Shown here piece after piece: positions 41,759 through 50,402 of a DNA stretch of 64,000 bases; position 1 is the stretch's first letter, and each line of letters starts with the position of its first letter. Under the pieces are notes generated by a model that saw nothing but the letters and a program-made list of their open reading frames with translations, did no database searches and was not told the DNA's origin. This DNA is from Carboxylicivirga fragile (lineage in GTDB: Bacteria > Bacteroidota > Bacteroidia > Bacteroidales > Marinilabiliaceae): contig JAFMVD010000006.1 in NCBI GenBank assembly GCA_025499625.1, positions 62,001 to 126,000 of the forward strand, in the 5' to 3' direction. A program made the position numbers and the translations under genes.

Positions 41759-43345
41759 ATGAACAACAAACTAAAATTACTGATTATTGCCGTGGCAACT
41801 GCTTTTATAGCATCGTGTACAACAAACAAGTGTCAAGAGCAGCCAATTGAGATTATTCCTTACCCAAATCAACTGGTAGCGGGTGAAGGTTGTGTTGATC
41901 TATCTCGTGGTTTTAAAGTTATTGGTGAAACAATTCACTTAGGGTACCTTACCGCTGAATTAAGTAAGCAAGGTATTTCGGCAGGTAAAGGAGCTAAAAT
42001 TGTATTTGAATCCGCAGAGGAACCAAATAATTTAGGCGAAGAAGGATATCGTTTCGTAGCAAAGAAAAAAACAATAACAATTACAGCCAATGGTGATAGG
42101 GGGCATTTTTATGGCATTCAAACCTTACTGCAAATGGTGAATGGAGCAACGGTTGTGGCTGTTGAAATTGAAGATGTACCTGCATTTGGCTGGCGTGCCT
42201 ACATGCTTGATGAATCTCGCTATTTTCATGGCGAAACATTCGTTAAACAAGTGCTTGACCAAATGGCAATGTTAAAAATGAATGTCTTTCACTGGCACCT
42301 TGTTGATGATGCCGGATGGCGCATCGAGATTAAAAAATACCCATTACTTACCGAAGTTGGAGGTAAAAGAGCCGATTCGGAGATTGGTACATGGAAAAGT
42401 GGTAAAACATCGGGAGATGCTCATGAAGGGTTTTATACCCAGGAGCAAATAAAAGACATTGTAAAATATGCCGCAGAAAGAAACATTACTATTGTTCCTG
42501 AATTTGAGATGCCAGGGCATTCAAGTGCCGCAATTGCCGCATATACATGGTTGGGGACAGCAGGTAAAGATATTGAGGTTCCGGTTAAATTTGGCCGTCA
42601 TTACGATAATTATGATATTACAAAGCCTGAAGTAGAGCAATTTGTAAAAGATGTACTAAACGAATTGTTTGAGTTGTTTCCTTCGGAAGTCATCCACATT
42701 GGTGGCGATGAGGTTGGTTACAGAGTATGGGAAGAATCGAAGCATGTGCAACAATACATGAAAAAGAATGGCATAAATACGCCTGCCGATTTACAGATTG
42801 CTTTTACCAATAAAATATCAAAATTCATCGAGAGTAAGGGACGACGTATGATGGGTTGGAACGAAATTATGGGGATCAATATTCATAAAGATTTTGAAGA
42901 GAAAAAGGTTGATATGGAAGCTGAAACAGAACTAGCTAAAAACGTAGTTGTTCATTTCTGGAAAGGGGACATTAATCTGATTACCGATGCCGCACAAAAA
43001 GGTTATAGCATAATTAATTCCTTGCATACTAATACTTATTTGGACTATGATTACGGAAGTATTGACCTAAAAAAGGCATATGGATTTAACCCAATTCCTG
43101 ATGATTTGGATGAGCAATACCATAAAAACATATTTGGCTTGGGCTGCCAGATGTGGAGCGAATGGACGCCGACCAATAAGCATGTTGAACGTCAAACGTA
43201 CCCTCGTATAGCGGCTTATGCCGAAGTAGGATGGACGAATAAAGACAATAAAGATTATACCAGGTTCCGGAAATCAATGGATAACTTGACCCTTATTTGG
43301 GATAGGCTATATATAACATACGGACCGTTGGATGCCAAGAACTAG
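41759..43345 (+). CDS. GH20 beta-N-acetylhexosaminidase lipoprotein, compact form
   Basis: A 528-residue lipoprotein (FIASC, Cys near residue 20). The GH20b domain (about 30-145) precedes the barrel: GWRAYMLDESRYFHG, MNVFHWHLVDDAGWR, and HIGGDEV with the catalytic Asp317-Glu318 pair. GWNEIMG and WSEWTPT complete it. Unlike the GH20 at 32086 it has no C-terminal modules. The region that reads MSWRGEAGG in the other enzyme is VHFWKGDIN here, so the -1/+1 pocket differs and a different linkage or a sulfated HexNAc is plausible. It follows the GH110-like gene by 25 bases and precedes a sulfatase by 76. Confidence 0.95.
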   Translation: MNNKLKLLIIAVATAFIASCTTNKCQEQPIEIIPYPNQLVAGEGCVDLSRGFKVIGETIHLGYLTAELSKQGISAGKGAKIVFESAEEPNNLGEEGYRFVAKKKTITITANGDRGHFYGIQTLLQMVNGATVVAVEIEDVPAFGWRAYMLDESRYFHGETFVKQVLDQMAMLKMNVFHWHLVDDAGWRIEIKKYPLLTEVGGKRADSEIGTWKSGKTSGDAHEGFYTQEQIKDIVKYAAERNITIVPEFEMPGHSSAAIAAYTWLGTAGKDIEVPVKFGRHYDNYDITKPEVEQFVKDVLNELFELFPSEVIHIGGDEVGYRVWEESKHVQQYMKKNGINTPADLQIAFTNKISKFIESKGRRMMGWNEIMGINIHKDFEEKKVDMEAETELAKNVVVHFWKGDINLITDAAQKGYSIINSLHTNTYLDYDYGSIDLKKAYGFNPIPDDLDEQYHKNIFGLGCQMWSEWTPTNKHVERQTYPRIAAYAEVGWTNKDNKDYTRFRKSMDNLTLIWDRLYITYGPLDAKN

Positions 43346-43421
43346 CTTATATCGCTGATTGATAAGATATTTCTTTATATAAAATATGAATAAGGTATTT
43401 TAACCTATATGAGGGATAACT

Positions 43422-44951
43422 ATGATGAAGACACTATTCAGAAACTTTCTTTTGATAATAATTGCTTGTGGGATTTTTACAGCATGTCAAGATAATAGAA
43501 AAAAGGAAAAAAAAGAATCTACTATAAAACCGAACATCGTCTTTATTTATATGGATGATCTAGGTTATGGGGATGTTAGTGCTTACGGTGCTAAAGACAT
43601 ACAAACCCCAAATATTGATAAACTGGCAGATGGAGGAGTTCGATTTACAGATGGACATTCCTCGTCAGCAACTTGCACTCCCAGTAGATATGCATTACTA
43701 ACTGGAGTATATCCCTGGAGGAATAAAGATGCTAAAATTCTACCAGCAACAGCACCTTTGCTAATTGATACAATGCAACTAACATTGCCAAAAATGTTAC
43801 AAGAAAAAGGTTATTATACGGGTATTGTTGGTAAATGGCACCTTGGTTTAGGAAGCGGACATACAAACTGGAATCAAAGAGTTACACCAGGACCTAACGA
43901 AGTAGGGTTTGATTACTCTTATATTATGGCTGCAACACAAGACCGAGTGCCAACGGTTTATATTGAAAATAGCCTTGTGGTTGGTTTAGATCTTAATGAC
44001 CCTATTGAAGTAGATTATGTAAATAATTTTGAAGGAGAACCAACCGGAAAAGACAATCCGGAATTAGTTACTATGAAATGGCACCATGGGCATAATAATA
44101 GCATTGTAAATGGTGTTCCAAGAATAGGGTTCATGAAGGGTGGGAATTCGGCCAAATGGAGCGATGTAGATATGGCAGATCATTTCTTGTTCAAAGCGAA
44201 ACAGTATGTAATAAATCATAAGAATGGGCCGTTTTTTCTATATTATGCTATGCAGCAGCCACACGTGCCGCGTACACCACATCCGCGTTTCGTTGGTAAA
44301 ACAGGATTAGGGCCCAGAGGTGATGTTATTGCCGAAGCAGATTGGTGCATAGGCGAGTTTATAAATACACTTGAAAAAGAGGGCTTATTAGAAAATACCT
44401 TAATTGTATTCACGAGTGATAATGGCCCTGTTTTAAATGATGGGTATTATGATGATGCGGTTGAAAAACTTGGAAATCATAATCCTAATGGTATACTTAG
44501 AGGTGGGAAATATAGTTTATATGAAGCTGGTACGCGTGTCCCATTTATTACTTATTGGAAAGGGAAAATTGAACCGCAGGTTTCGGATGCGCTGGTTTGT
44601 CAGATTGATTTGCTTTCTTCACTTGCCAGTCTTGTTGGAAGCGTCAAGAAAGCTAAGGATAGCGAAGTATTACTAGATGTTTTTACAGGAAAAAACCAAC
44701 AAGGCAGAGATGAGCTTATCATAGAGGCAAGCACAAAGACGGCTTTACGAAAAGGAAAATGGCTTATGATACCACCGTATAATGGAGTAGCTAAAAACAC
44801 ACAGGTTAATATAGAACTGGGCAATAGTAAAGAATATCAGTTATACGATTTGAATGAAGATATTGCTCAACAAAACAATCTGGCTAAGAAGAATCCTGAG
44901 AAACTGGATGAAATGCTTAGCGTTTTTAATATCATTTGTGGAAAGAAATAA
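43422..44951 (+). CDS. Type I (S1) sulfatase lipoprotein, CTPSR type
   Basis: A 509-residue sulfatase with a lipoprotein signal (IFTAC); the second codon is also ATG. Metal-site start IVFIYMDDLGYGDVSAYG. The formylglycine motif is CTPSRYALLTG with Cys85, followed by VGKWHLGLG and the distal site FTSDNGPVLNDGYYDD. Long inserts (about 165-245, with AATQDRVPTVYIEN and WHHGHNNSIVNG) are typical of a sulfatase group often annotated as arylsulfatase A. From memory this group includes S1_15 galactose/GalNAc-6-sulfatases; that is a weak assignment. The 302-base gap after its stop holds a decayed gene fragment, so transcription of the next fucosidase may need its own promoter. Confidence 0.94.
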   Translation: MMKTLFRNFLLIIIACGIFTACQDNRKKEKKESTIKPNIVFIYMDDLGYGDVSAYGAKDIQTPNIDKLADGGVRFTDGHSSSATCTPSRYALLTGVYPWRNKDAKILPATAPLLIDTMQLTLPKMLQEKGYYTGIVGKWHLGLGSGHTNWNQRVTPGPNEVGFDYSYIMAATQDRVPTVYIENSLVVGLDLNDPIEVDYVNNFEGEPTGKDNPELVTMKWHHGHNNSIVNGVPRIGFMKGGNSAKWSDVDMADHFLFKAKQYVINHKNGPFFLYYAMQQPHVPRTPHPRFVGKTGLGPRGDVIAEADWCIGEFINTLEKEGLLENTLIVFTSDNGPVLNDGYYDDAVEKLGNHNPNGILRGGKYSLYEAGTRVPFITYWKGKIEPQVSDALVCQIDLLSSLASLVGSVKKAKDSEVLLDVFTGKNQQGRDELIIEASTKTALRKGKWLMIPPYNGVAKNTQVNIELGNSKEYQLYDLNEDIAQQNNLAKKNPEKLDEMLSVFNIICGKK

Positions 44952-45032
44952 TTTATAAATAATAAATTGAAAATAAAATAGAGAAATTGATTGCTAATGT
45001 TGTGACTAATATGGTAGCACAATTTTTATTAA

Positions 45033-45234
45033 ATTAACGATCAGCATAAGAATGTCCCAGTGTTTGGTGCTTCTACTTTAGATCATGAATCTCGTATTTT
45101 GTTAATTAATAAATTTTTAGAAGCAGAGCCAAAAGAAAAGTTATTACAGCAATTAATAGCATATAATACCAATTATAAAAGTTGAGTTTGTAAAGCTTGA
45201 CGAACTTATCGAAGGGGCAGACATAAGTGTTTAA
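45033..45234 (+). pseudogene. Decayed gene fragment, possibly hydroxyacid-dehydrogenase-like
   Basis: The gap between the sulfatase and fucosidase (44952-45253) contains two open stretches. Frame one (45033-45185) gives 50 codons including NVPVFGASTLDHESRILLIN and ends LIAYNTNYKS before a stop. Frame two (45181-45234) continues VEFVKLDELIEGADISV. The join resembles the 'LAYDPYPN...VEFVSLDELLAESDIIS' segment of NAD-binding D-2-hydroxyacid dehydrogenases, split by a frameshift. There is no start codon, so this looks like the worn remains of a gene. The identification is weak, and the first segment upstream of IAYN is not explained by that family. Confidence 0.3.
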
Positions 45235-45253
45235 TATTTAAATTCACATAAGA

Positions 45254-47047
45254 ATGACAAAGCTAGTTACTGGATTTCTATTACTAATTATTTGCACGAC
45301 ATCTTTTTCGCAAAAAAACACCAACCAACGTGCCGAATGGTTTACTCACTCGCGTTTTGGAATGTTTATCCACTGGGGGGTATATAGTGGTGCTGAGGGG
45401 TATTGGAAAGGCGAAAAACTTCGTAATGACAACAATTATTCAGAATGGCTAATGTACCGAAATCGGATAGAGATGGATGAGTATGTGACTTTACTCAAGC
45501 GATTTGATTGGAATGAATTAAAACCGGAAGAATGGGTGTTGCTTGCCAAAAACTCGGGTATGAAATACATTACAATTACAGCCAAACATCATGATGGTTT
45601 TGGCTTGTGGGACAGTAAAGTTAGTGATTATGATCTGGGGAATTACACCAACCCCAGAAGAGATATAATACAGGAGATGGCTGATGCCTGTAAAAAACAT
45701 GGAATTAAACTTTGTTTATATTATTCGCACTGGATTGATTGGCAGCATGAATATGGTTGGAATCATAACCGTGAAATTTATAAACTTAAACCAGAAGAAT
45801 ACGACCAATATTGGCAAGAGAAAGTAATTCCTCAAATAAAGGAATTGCTTACTAACTATGGAGAAATTTCGATGATGTGGTTTGATATGTGGATTCATCA
45901 CTCGAATTCTATTATAACCAAAGAACAACTGCTACAGTTAAAAAACACTATTCGTGAATTACAACCAAACTGTATTGTTAACTCTCGACTTGGTTTGTCT
46001 CTTGACGAAGATCCAGATGTTGATTACAAAACTCTTGGTGATAATCAGTTGGGAAGTAAAAAAGAGGATTTTCCTTGGCAATCGCCCGCAACTGTGGCAC
46101 ACTCATGGGGTTTTCATTCATCCGATACCAATTGGAAATCAACATCCAGTTTGTTAAAAGCGCTTATTGGGAATGTCAGTTTAAATGGAAATTTGATGCT
46201 AAATATTGGCCCTCGAGCCAATGGCGAAGTACCTTACGAAATATCGAATCGTATGCTTGAAATGGGGAAGTGGTTGAATGTTAATGGTGAAGCTATTTAT
46301 GGGGCTGAAGCTTTTGATTTAGATAAAGATCTACACGATTGGGGGAAAATAACCTGCAAACAAGATGGAAATAAATTCAAAATTTATCTTCACGTAGATA
46401 ATTGGCCACTTAATAAAAAGCTGCATTTAACTGGAATCTCATCTTCTCCTGAAAAAGTTTACCTGCTAGCTGACAAGGAAAAAAAGTCTTTAAACTTTAA
46501 TTACTCAAAAGTGTTTACTGAGATTTCATTACCATACCTTCAGCCAGATAATTATATATCGGTGGTGGTGGTTGAATATAACTCTAAACCGGAAATAGTG
46601 GATGGTTTGGTTTCTAAAACCGTTGATGGAGGATATTCTCTTTTGCCTGACAATCAGTTCGAAAATGATAAGTCAATTGTTGTAGAGCCTTTGGCTAGTT
46701 CTGGCACAATACCACGTCATGTAGTGGTAAATTCCAATAAAACATTTATTTGGAAGATTTATGTTGATAAGGTAGGTGAAAAAAACTTAGATGTTTCCTA
46801 CAGCTTTCAGAATCAAGAAAGTGCTGGCGATATCACTGTAAAAATATCAGGTAAAATATTTAAGCACAATATCAGGCCAACAGGACAAACTGTAGCTGAA
46901 CCAAATGAAGCATGGTATATTGATAATTTCAGATCAAACAGGGTTGGAACGATGAATTTCGCAGAAAAGGGCTTTTATACTATTGAGATGATTATCGAAC
47001 CGCAGCAAAAGAAGGAAGTTAATTTTCAGTGGCTTTGGGTTAAATAA
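45254..47047 (+). CDS. GH29 family alpha-L-fucosidase with extra C-terminal domain
   Basis: A 597-residue secreted enzyme with a signal peptide ending near TSFSQK. The GH29 barrel has RFGMFIHWGVYSG, YITITAKHHDGFGLWDS, LCLYYSHWIDW and MMWFDMWIH with nucleophile Asp211. GNLMLNIGPRANGEVP closes the catalytic region. Residues about 365-450 form the usual beta-sandwich; about 460-597 form a further beta domain of unknown type. It is the third GH29 of the locus and differs from the other two in its active-site spelling (FDMW instead of SDGD or FDGA), so it likely takes another fucose linkage or a substituted fucose. It is separated from the upstream enzymes by the 302-base gap with the gene remnant. 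Confidence 0.92.
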   Translation: MTKLVTGFLLLIICTTSFSQKNTNQRAEWFTHSRFGMFIHWGVYSGAEGYWKGEKLRNDNNYSEWLMYRNRIEMDEYVTLLKRFDWNELKPEEWVLLAKNSGMKYITITAKHHDGFGLWDSKVSDYDLGNYTNPRRDIIQEMADACKKHGIKLCLYYSHWIDWQHEYGWNHNREIYKLKPEEYDQYWQEKVIPQIKELLTNYGEISMMWFDMWIHHSNSIITKEQLLQLKNTIRELQPNCIVNSRLGLSLDEDPDVDYKTLGDNQLGSKKEDFPWQSPATVAHSWGFHSSDTNWKSTSSLLKALIGNVSLNGNLMLNIGPRANGEVPYEISNRMLEMGKWLNVNGEAIYGAEAFDLDKDLHDWGKITCKQDGNKFKIYLHVDNWPLNKKLHLTGISSSPEKVYLLADKEKKSLNFNYSKVFTEISLPYLQPDNYISVVVVEYNSKPEIVDGLVSKTVDGGYSLLPDNQFENDKSIVVEPLASSGTIPRHVVVNSNKTFIWKIYVDKVGEKNLDVSYSFQNQESAGDITVKISGKIFKHNIRPTGQTVAEPNEAWYIDNFRSNRVGTMNFAEKGFYTIEMIIEPQQKKEVNFQWLWVK

Positions 47048-47101
47048 TGAAATTGAGTATAAGAAATAAACAATTTATTCTTCCATTTATAGCAGAAAAA
47101 T

Positions 47102-47794
47102 ATGAAACGAAAGATTTGTATAACAGGGGCCAGCAAAGGTATTGGATTGTCTGAAGCCGAATTACTTTCAAAAGAAAATGAATTGTTTCTCCATGCATCA
47201 GAGATATCTTCATTTAATGATTGTAAAATCAAAAATGCACATTTTTTTGGTCAAGACTTTACAGAAATTAATAATGTTGAAAAGTTTGTAAATCAGCTAA
47301 AAGAAAAAACAAAAGGCCTTGATGTATTGGTTAATAATGTAGGTGTAATGGTAATTGATAGTATTTCAGATTTTTCTGATAATGATATAAATAAGCTTGT
47401 TACTCTTAATTTACACTCACAACTTCTTTTAACGAAAAAGATCATTCCAATGTTATTAGAAAGTGACGATCCTCATATTGTTTTTATGTCTTCAATGTCT
47501 GCTAAAAATCGAATTGTAGGAGAATCTATTTATGCTGCAACAAAAGCCGGAATAATGCAATTTGCTCATGTTTTACGAAATGAACTTGCTGGCAAAATTA
47601 AAGTTTCTACAATCTATTCGTGGGGGGTAAATACTTGGAATGACAATGCAAATGCTAAAATTTTAAAACCTGAAAATATTGCTGAGACCCTTGATTTTAT
47701 AATATCGAGAGAAAAACCATTTCTTATAGAATCTATTGAATTAGGGCATTTTGATCATTGGAATGGTGCAAATGCGCCATGGTCTCCGGAATAA
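47102..47794 (+). CDS. Short-chain dehydrogenase/reductase
   Basis: A 230-residue cytoplasmic Rossmann protein. The cofactor motif is TGASKGIG (about 8-15), NNVG is the structural motif, and the catalytic Ser-Tyr-Lys set is seen as SSMSA then YAATKAG. It oxidises or reduces a hydroxyl or carbonyl group with NAD(P). No signal peptide is present, in contrast to every other enzyme of the PUL. It lies 54 bases after the fucosidase, so it may act on a released sugar, for example fucose oxidation; that is inference only. The C-terminal end (LGHFDHWNGAN) is unlike common SDRs I know. It is the last plus-strand gene before the convergent N-glycan operon. Confidence 0.88.
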   Translation: MKRKICITGASKGIGLSEAELLSKENELFLHASEISSFNDCKIKNAHFFGQDFTEINNVEKFVNQLKEKTKGLDVLVNNVGVMVIDSISDFSDNDINKLVTLNLHSQLLLTKKIIPMLLESDDPHIVFMSSMSAKNRIVGESIYAATKAGIMQFAHVLRNELAGKIKVSTIYSWGVNTWNDNANAKILKPENIAETLDFIISREKPFLIESIELGHFDHWNGANAPWSPE

Positions 47795-47927
47795 CTTTGT
47801 GCAACAAAGCAATAGTGAATACTACGTCAGATTAAAGTTTTGTAGGGAGGTTTAAGCGTTAATTAGAAATGTTTGTTTATGACATACATCTTTTGCAAAT
47901 TGACTATAGCTGTATTAATGATGTAGC

Positions 47928-47968
47928 AAAACCCCGAAAACAGGCGCTTTTGCCATAAATCGGGGTTT
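47928..47968. terminator. Hairpin between convergent operons
   Basis: AAACCCCGA (ending at 47937) pairs with TCGGGGTTT (47960-47968), a nine-pair stem. The loop contains a small inner hairpin GGC-GCTTTT-GCC. It lies 134 bases after the dehydrogenase stop and about 165 bases past the stop of the minus-strand GH92 gene. It may terminate transcription from either side. The T-tracts are short, so the call is moderate. Confidence 0.45.
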
Positions 47969-47984
47969 ACTATTTTACGAATAG

Positions 47985-48014
47985 ATATAAAGGATGAACA
48001 AAGCGTAAACATAT
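47985..48014 (+). repeat. Imperfect 30-bp direct repeat, copy 2
   Basis: It matches 2906-2935 at 27 of 30 bases in the same orientation. In the plus frame both copies could encode the peptide IKDE-x-SVNI, which hints at a shared ancestral coding sequence. The 337-base interval 47795-48131 otherwise contains the hairpin at 47928 and the short fragment at 48014. Confidence 0.5.
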
Positions 48015-48130
48015 CAAAAATAGTTTTTAGGATCTCCTCCTTCGCCAAGTGTTAACTCTTCTTGGATGGTCAGAGTAACTCCGTCTGGAAAACTAAGCTC
48101 AATGTCCGATAATGCCTTTACCGGTACTAT
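48014..48130 (-). pseudogene. Short open fragment, possibly an insertion-sequence remnant
   Basis: Just after the minus-strand GH92 stop, another frame is open for 38 codons without a start. It contains DIELSFPDGVTLTIQEEL and ends KNYF. The 'I-E-L-x-F-P-D-G-V-T-L' run recalls the small accessory proteins of IS66-type elements, but the match is short and uncertain. Its end overlaps the repeat copy at 47985-48014, so both may belong to one old element. Confidence 0.25.
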
Positions 48131-48131
48131 C

Positions 48132-50369
48132 TTACTTAAGCCAAATTTTTAAAGTACCACCATTGATGACATCGTCGTGACTTATAAAATAGTTGTTTAA
48201 AGCTTTCCCATTTAATTCCATCTTATTTATTTCTTGGGCTTTAGTATTAGTACGAATAGCTTCTATTCTAAACGTTTCTCCTGAATATATTTCTTCATCA
48301 AGGCGAATTTCTACAAGATCGAAGCGAGGACTACAAATAGTATAGTGAGGAATAGCCGGCGCATCCGGATAGATGCCCATCATAGCAAAGACCAGCCAAG
48401 CTGACATTGTTCCTGTATCATCATTGCCAGGTAAGCCACCCGGACTATTGGAGTAGTCGTGATCAATAATTTTATTTACTTCTTTTTGTGTTCGCCATTC
48501 TTCACCTTTGACATAATTAAACAAAAAGGCATAACCCATGTCTGGTTCATTATCTGGCTCATACAGACCATTATCAAATACACTTTGCAACTTGTTCACA
48601 AAACTCTTTTTTCCTCCATTAAGTTTAATCAAACCTTTAACATCGTAAGGTATCATAAATGAGTAATGCCATGATGTTCCTTCAATAAATCCGGTTACAG
48701 ACTCAAAGTTGGCCCCATCCAATGGTGAAAAAGGCGTATGCCATTGGCCGTTATCTAAGCGTGGTCGCATTACACCAAGCTCTGAATCATACATGTTTTT
48801 ATAGTATTGCGAACGCTTTGTAAAATCCGTATATATATTCTTATGTCCTAGTGATTTTGCCATTTGCGCAATGGCGAAATCAGCGGCTCCATATTCCAAA
48901 GTTGTTGATACTGATCCATCGTATTTTTCTTGTACAGGAATATAACTGTATGATAGATAATCACTAAGTTCTGGTCTCAGTGGATTATCTTTTTCCTGCG
49001 TGGCACTTTTTAGCATGGCCTCTAAAGCTAATTCGGTATCGAAACCTGTAATTCCTCGCATATATGTATCTGCAATTACTATAGCAGCCGGATCGCCTAC
49101 CATAGTAAAAGTCTCTGTTGAATTCAATTCCCATTTGGGCAACCAGCCATTTTCCTTATACATATCTAACATTGAATTCACCATGCCTAACTGCTCCTTT
49201 GGGTATAACAAGCTGGTTAGTTGATGCATATTCCGATAAGTATCCCACAATGAAAAAACAGTATAACGAGTGCCGTCTGTTTTACCTATGTTGCCTGAAC
49301 CGATGGTTGGATACTCTCCATTAACGTCGTTAAGAGTATTGGGATGAATCTGGGCATGATATAGGGCGGAATAAAACATCGTTTTTTCGTCACTTGTACC
49401 ACCAGTTATTTTAACCCGGGATAATTTATCATTCCATAAAGCACGTGCTTCAGCTCTAAGATCATCAAAACATTTATTCGTTATTTCTTGTTCCAAATTT
49501 TCACGAGCATTTTCAATGCTAACATAGCTAATACCTATTAATACCTCTACCTGCGTTGGCTCTTTAAAATCAAAACTAAAAAAAGCACCAAGACTATCGC
49601 CAACAAGTGGTTTGGTGTATTCATTCAACAAGCGCGTTTGACCATTGTATGACATCCAGTTAGCTTCTGCTCCATGGTATAGAGGTGGCTTTTTCCACGC
49701 ACCATACTTGTCTGCAGACTTGTTGACTTTAATAACAAAATACACAGGATATATTTCATCAGGATTATTATAACAAAAGGAACCAACAGTCCTAAAACCC
49801 TCCACCTCATTATCAGACTTGATTCTTAAATATCCATCTTGCTCATTAGTAAGCCCCAAACCAAGATTCAATAGGATATTTGCTCTACCTTTGGGAAAAG
49901 TATAACGATTTATCGCACTTCGTACACTAGTAGTAACTTCCGCTTTTACATCATATCGGTTCAGATAGTTTGAATAATATCCAGGGCTTGCTTCTTCATG
50001 TGAATAAGTAGATGCATATTCTCCACTGCTTATTTTGAGATCTCCGGTGGTGGGCATTAGGATTATAGTACCCAAATCAGGACAACCAACACCCGATAGA
50101 TTAACATGACTAAAACCTGTTAAAGTTTCATTTGCTGAAGAATACGGTGTACTCCACCAATCGCTGTCTTTTTCATGTTTATTTGGGCGACCCGACACAT
50201 TAAATGGCACTGCTGAAATCATACCACGCGGTACAATTGCCCCAGGATTGGTAGTACCATAATTATCACTCCCAATAAATGGATTAACATAATCAACAGG
50301 TTCCTGGGCTTTTATATGTTGAAACAGACCGATACTAAAAAAAAGTATTACAAGCGACTTCATTTGCAT
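48132..50369 (-). CDS. GH92 exo-alpha-mannosidase, divergent subgroup
   Basis: A 745-residue secreted enzyme with a signal peptide ending near HIKAQ. GH92 landmarks: YVNPFIGSDNYGTTNPGA at the start of the N-terminal beta domain, FSHVNLSGVG, SLWDTYRNMHQL and EGTSWHYSFMIPYDV. The acid-bearing loop reads NEPDMGYAFLFNYV, where the other two GH92 enzymes of the operon have NEPSHH. The base-containing motif GNDDTGTMSAW is followed by MGIYPDAPA. The enzyme uses calcium and inverts configuration in this family. The missing His pair suggests a linkage different from the common alpha-1,2/1,3 type. It is the last gene of the operon, 33 bases after the previous GH92. Confidence 0.94.
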   Translation of the reverse strand: MQMKSLVILFFSIGLFQHIKAQEPVDYVNPFIGSDNYGTTNPGAIVPRGMISAVPFNVSGRPNKHEKDSDWWSTPYSSANETLTGFSHVNLSGVGCPDLGTIILMPTTGDLKISSGEYASTYSHEEASPGYYSNYLNRYDVKAEVTTSVRSAINRYTFPKGRANILLNLGLGLTNEQDGYLRIKSDNEVEGFRTVGSFCYNNPDEIYPVYFVIKVNKSADKYGAWKKPPLYHGAEANWMSYNGQTRLLNEYTKPLVGDSLGAFFSFDFKEPTQVEVLIGISYVSIENARENLEQEITNKCFDDLRAEARALWNDKLSRVKITGGTSDEKTMFYSALYHAQIHPNTLNDVNGEYPTIGSGNIGKTDGTRYTVFSLWDTYRNMHQLTSLLYPKEQLGMVNSMLDMYKENGWLPKWELNSTETFTMVGDPAAIVIADTYMRGITGFDTELALEAMLKSATQEKDNPLRPELSDYLSYSYIPVQEKYDGSVSTTLEYGAADFAIAQMAKSLGHKNIYTDFTKRSQYYKNMYDSELGVMRPRLDNGQWHTPFSPLDGANFESVTGFIEGTSWHYSFMIPYDVKGLIKLNGGKKSFVNKLQSVFDNGLYEPDNEPDMGYAFLFNYVKGEEWRTQKEVNKIIDHDYSNSPGGLPGNDDTGTMSAWLVFAMMGIYPDAPAIPHYTICSPRFDLVEIRLDEEIYSGETFRIEAIRTNTKAQEINKMELNGKALNNYFISHDDVINGGTLKIWLK

Positions 50370-50402
50370 AATGTTCGTTTTTCGATTAATAGAATTATTT
50401 AA

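Noticed and set aside
47863..48048. 61-codon minus-strand frame near the operon junction
   Set aside because: It includes the hairpin and repeat copy 2 and has no family resemblance; treated as remnant DNA and not as a gene.
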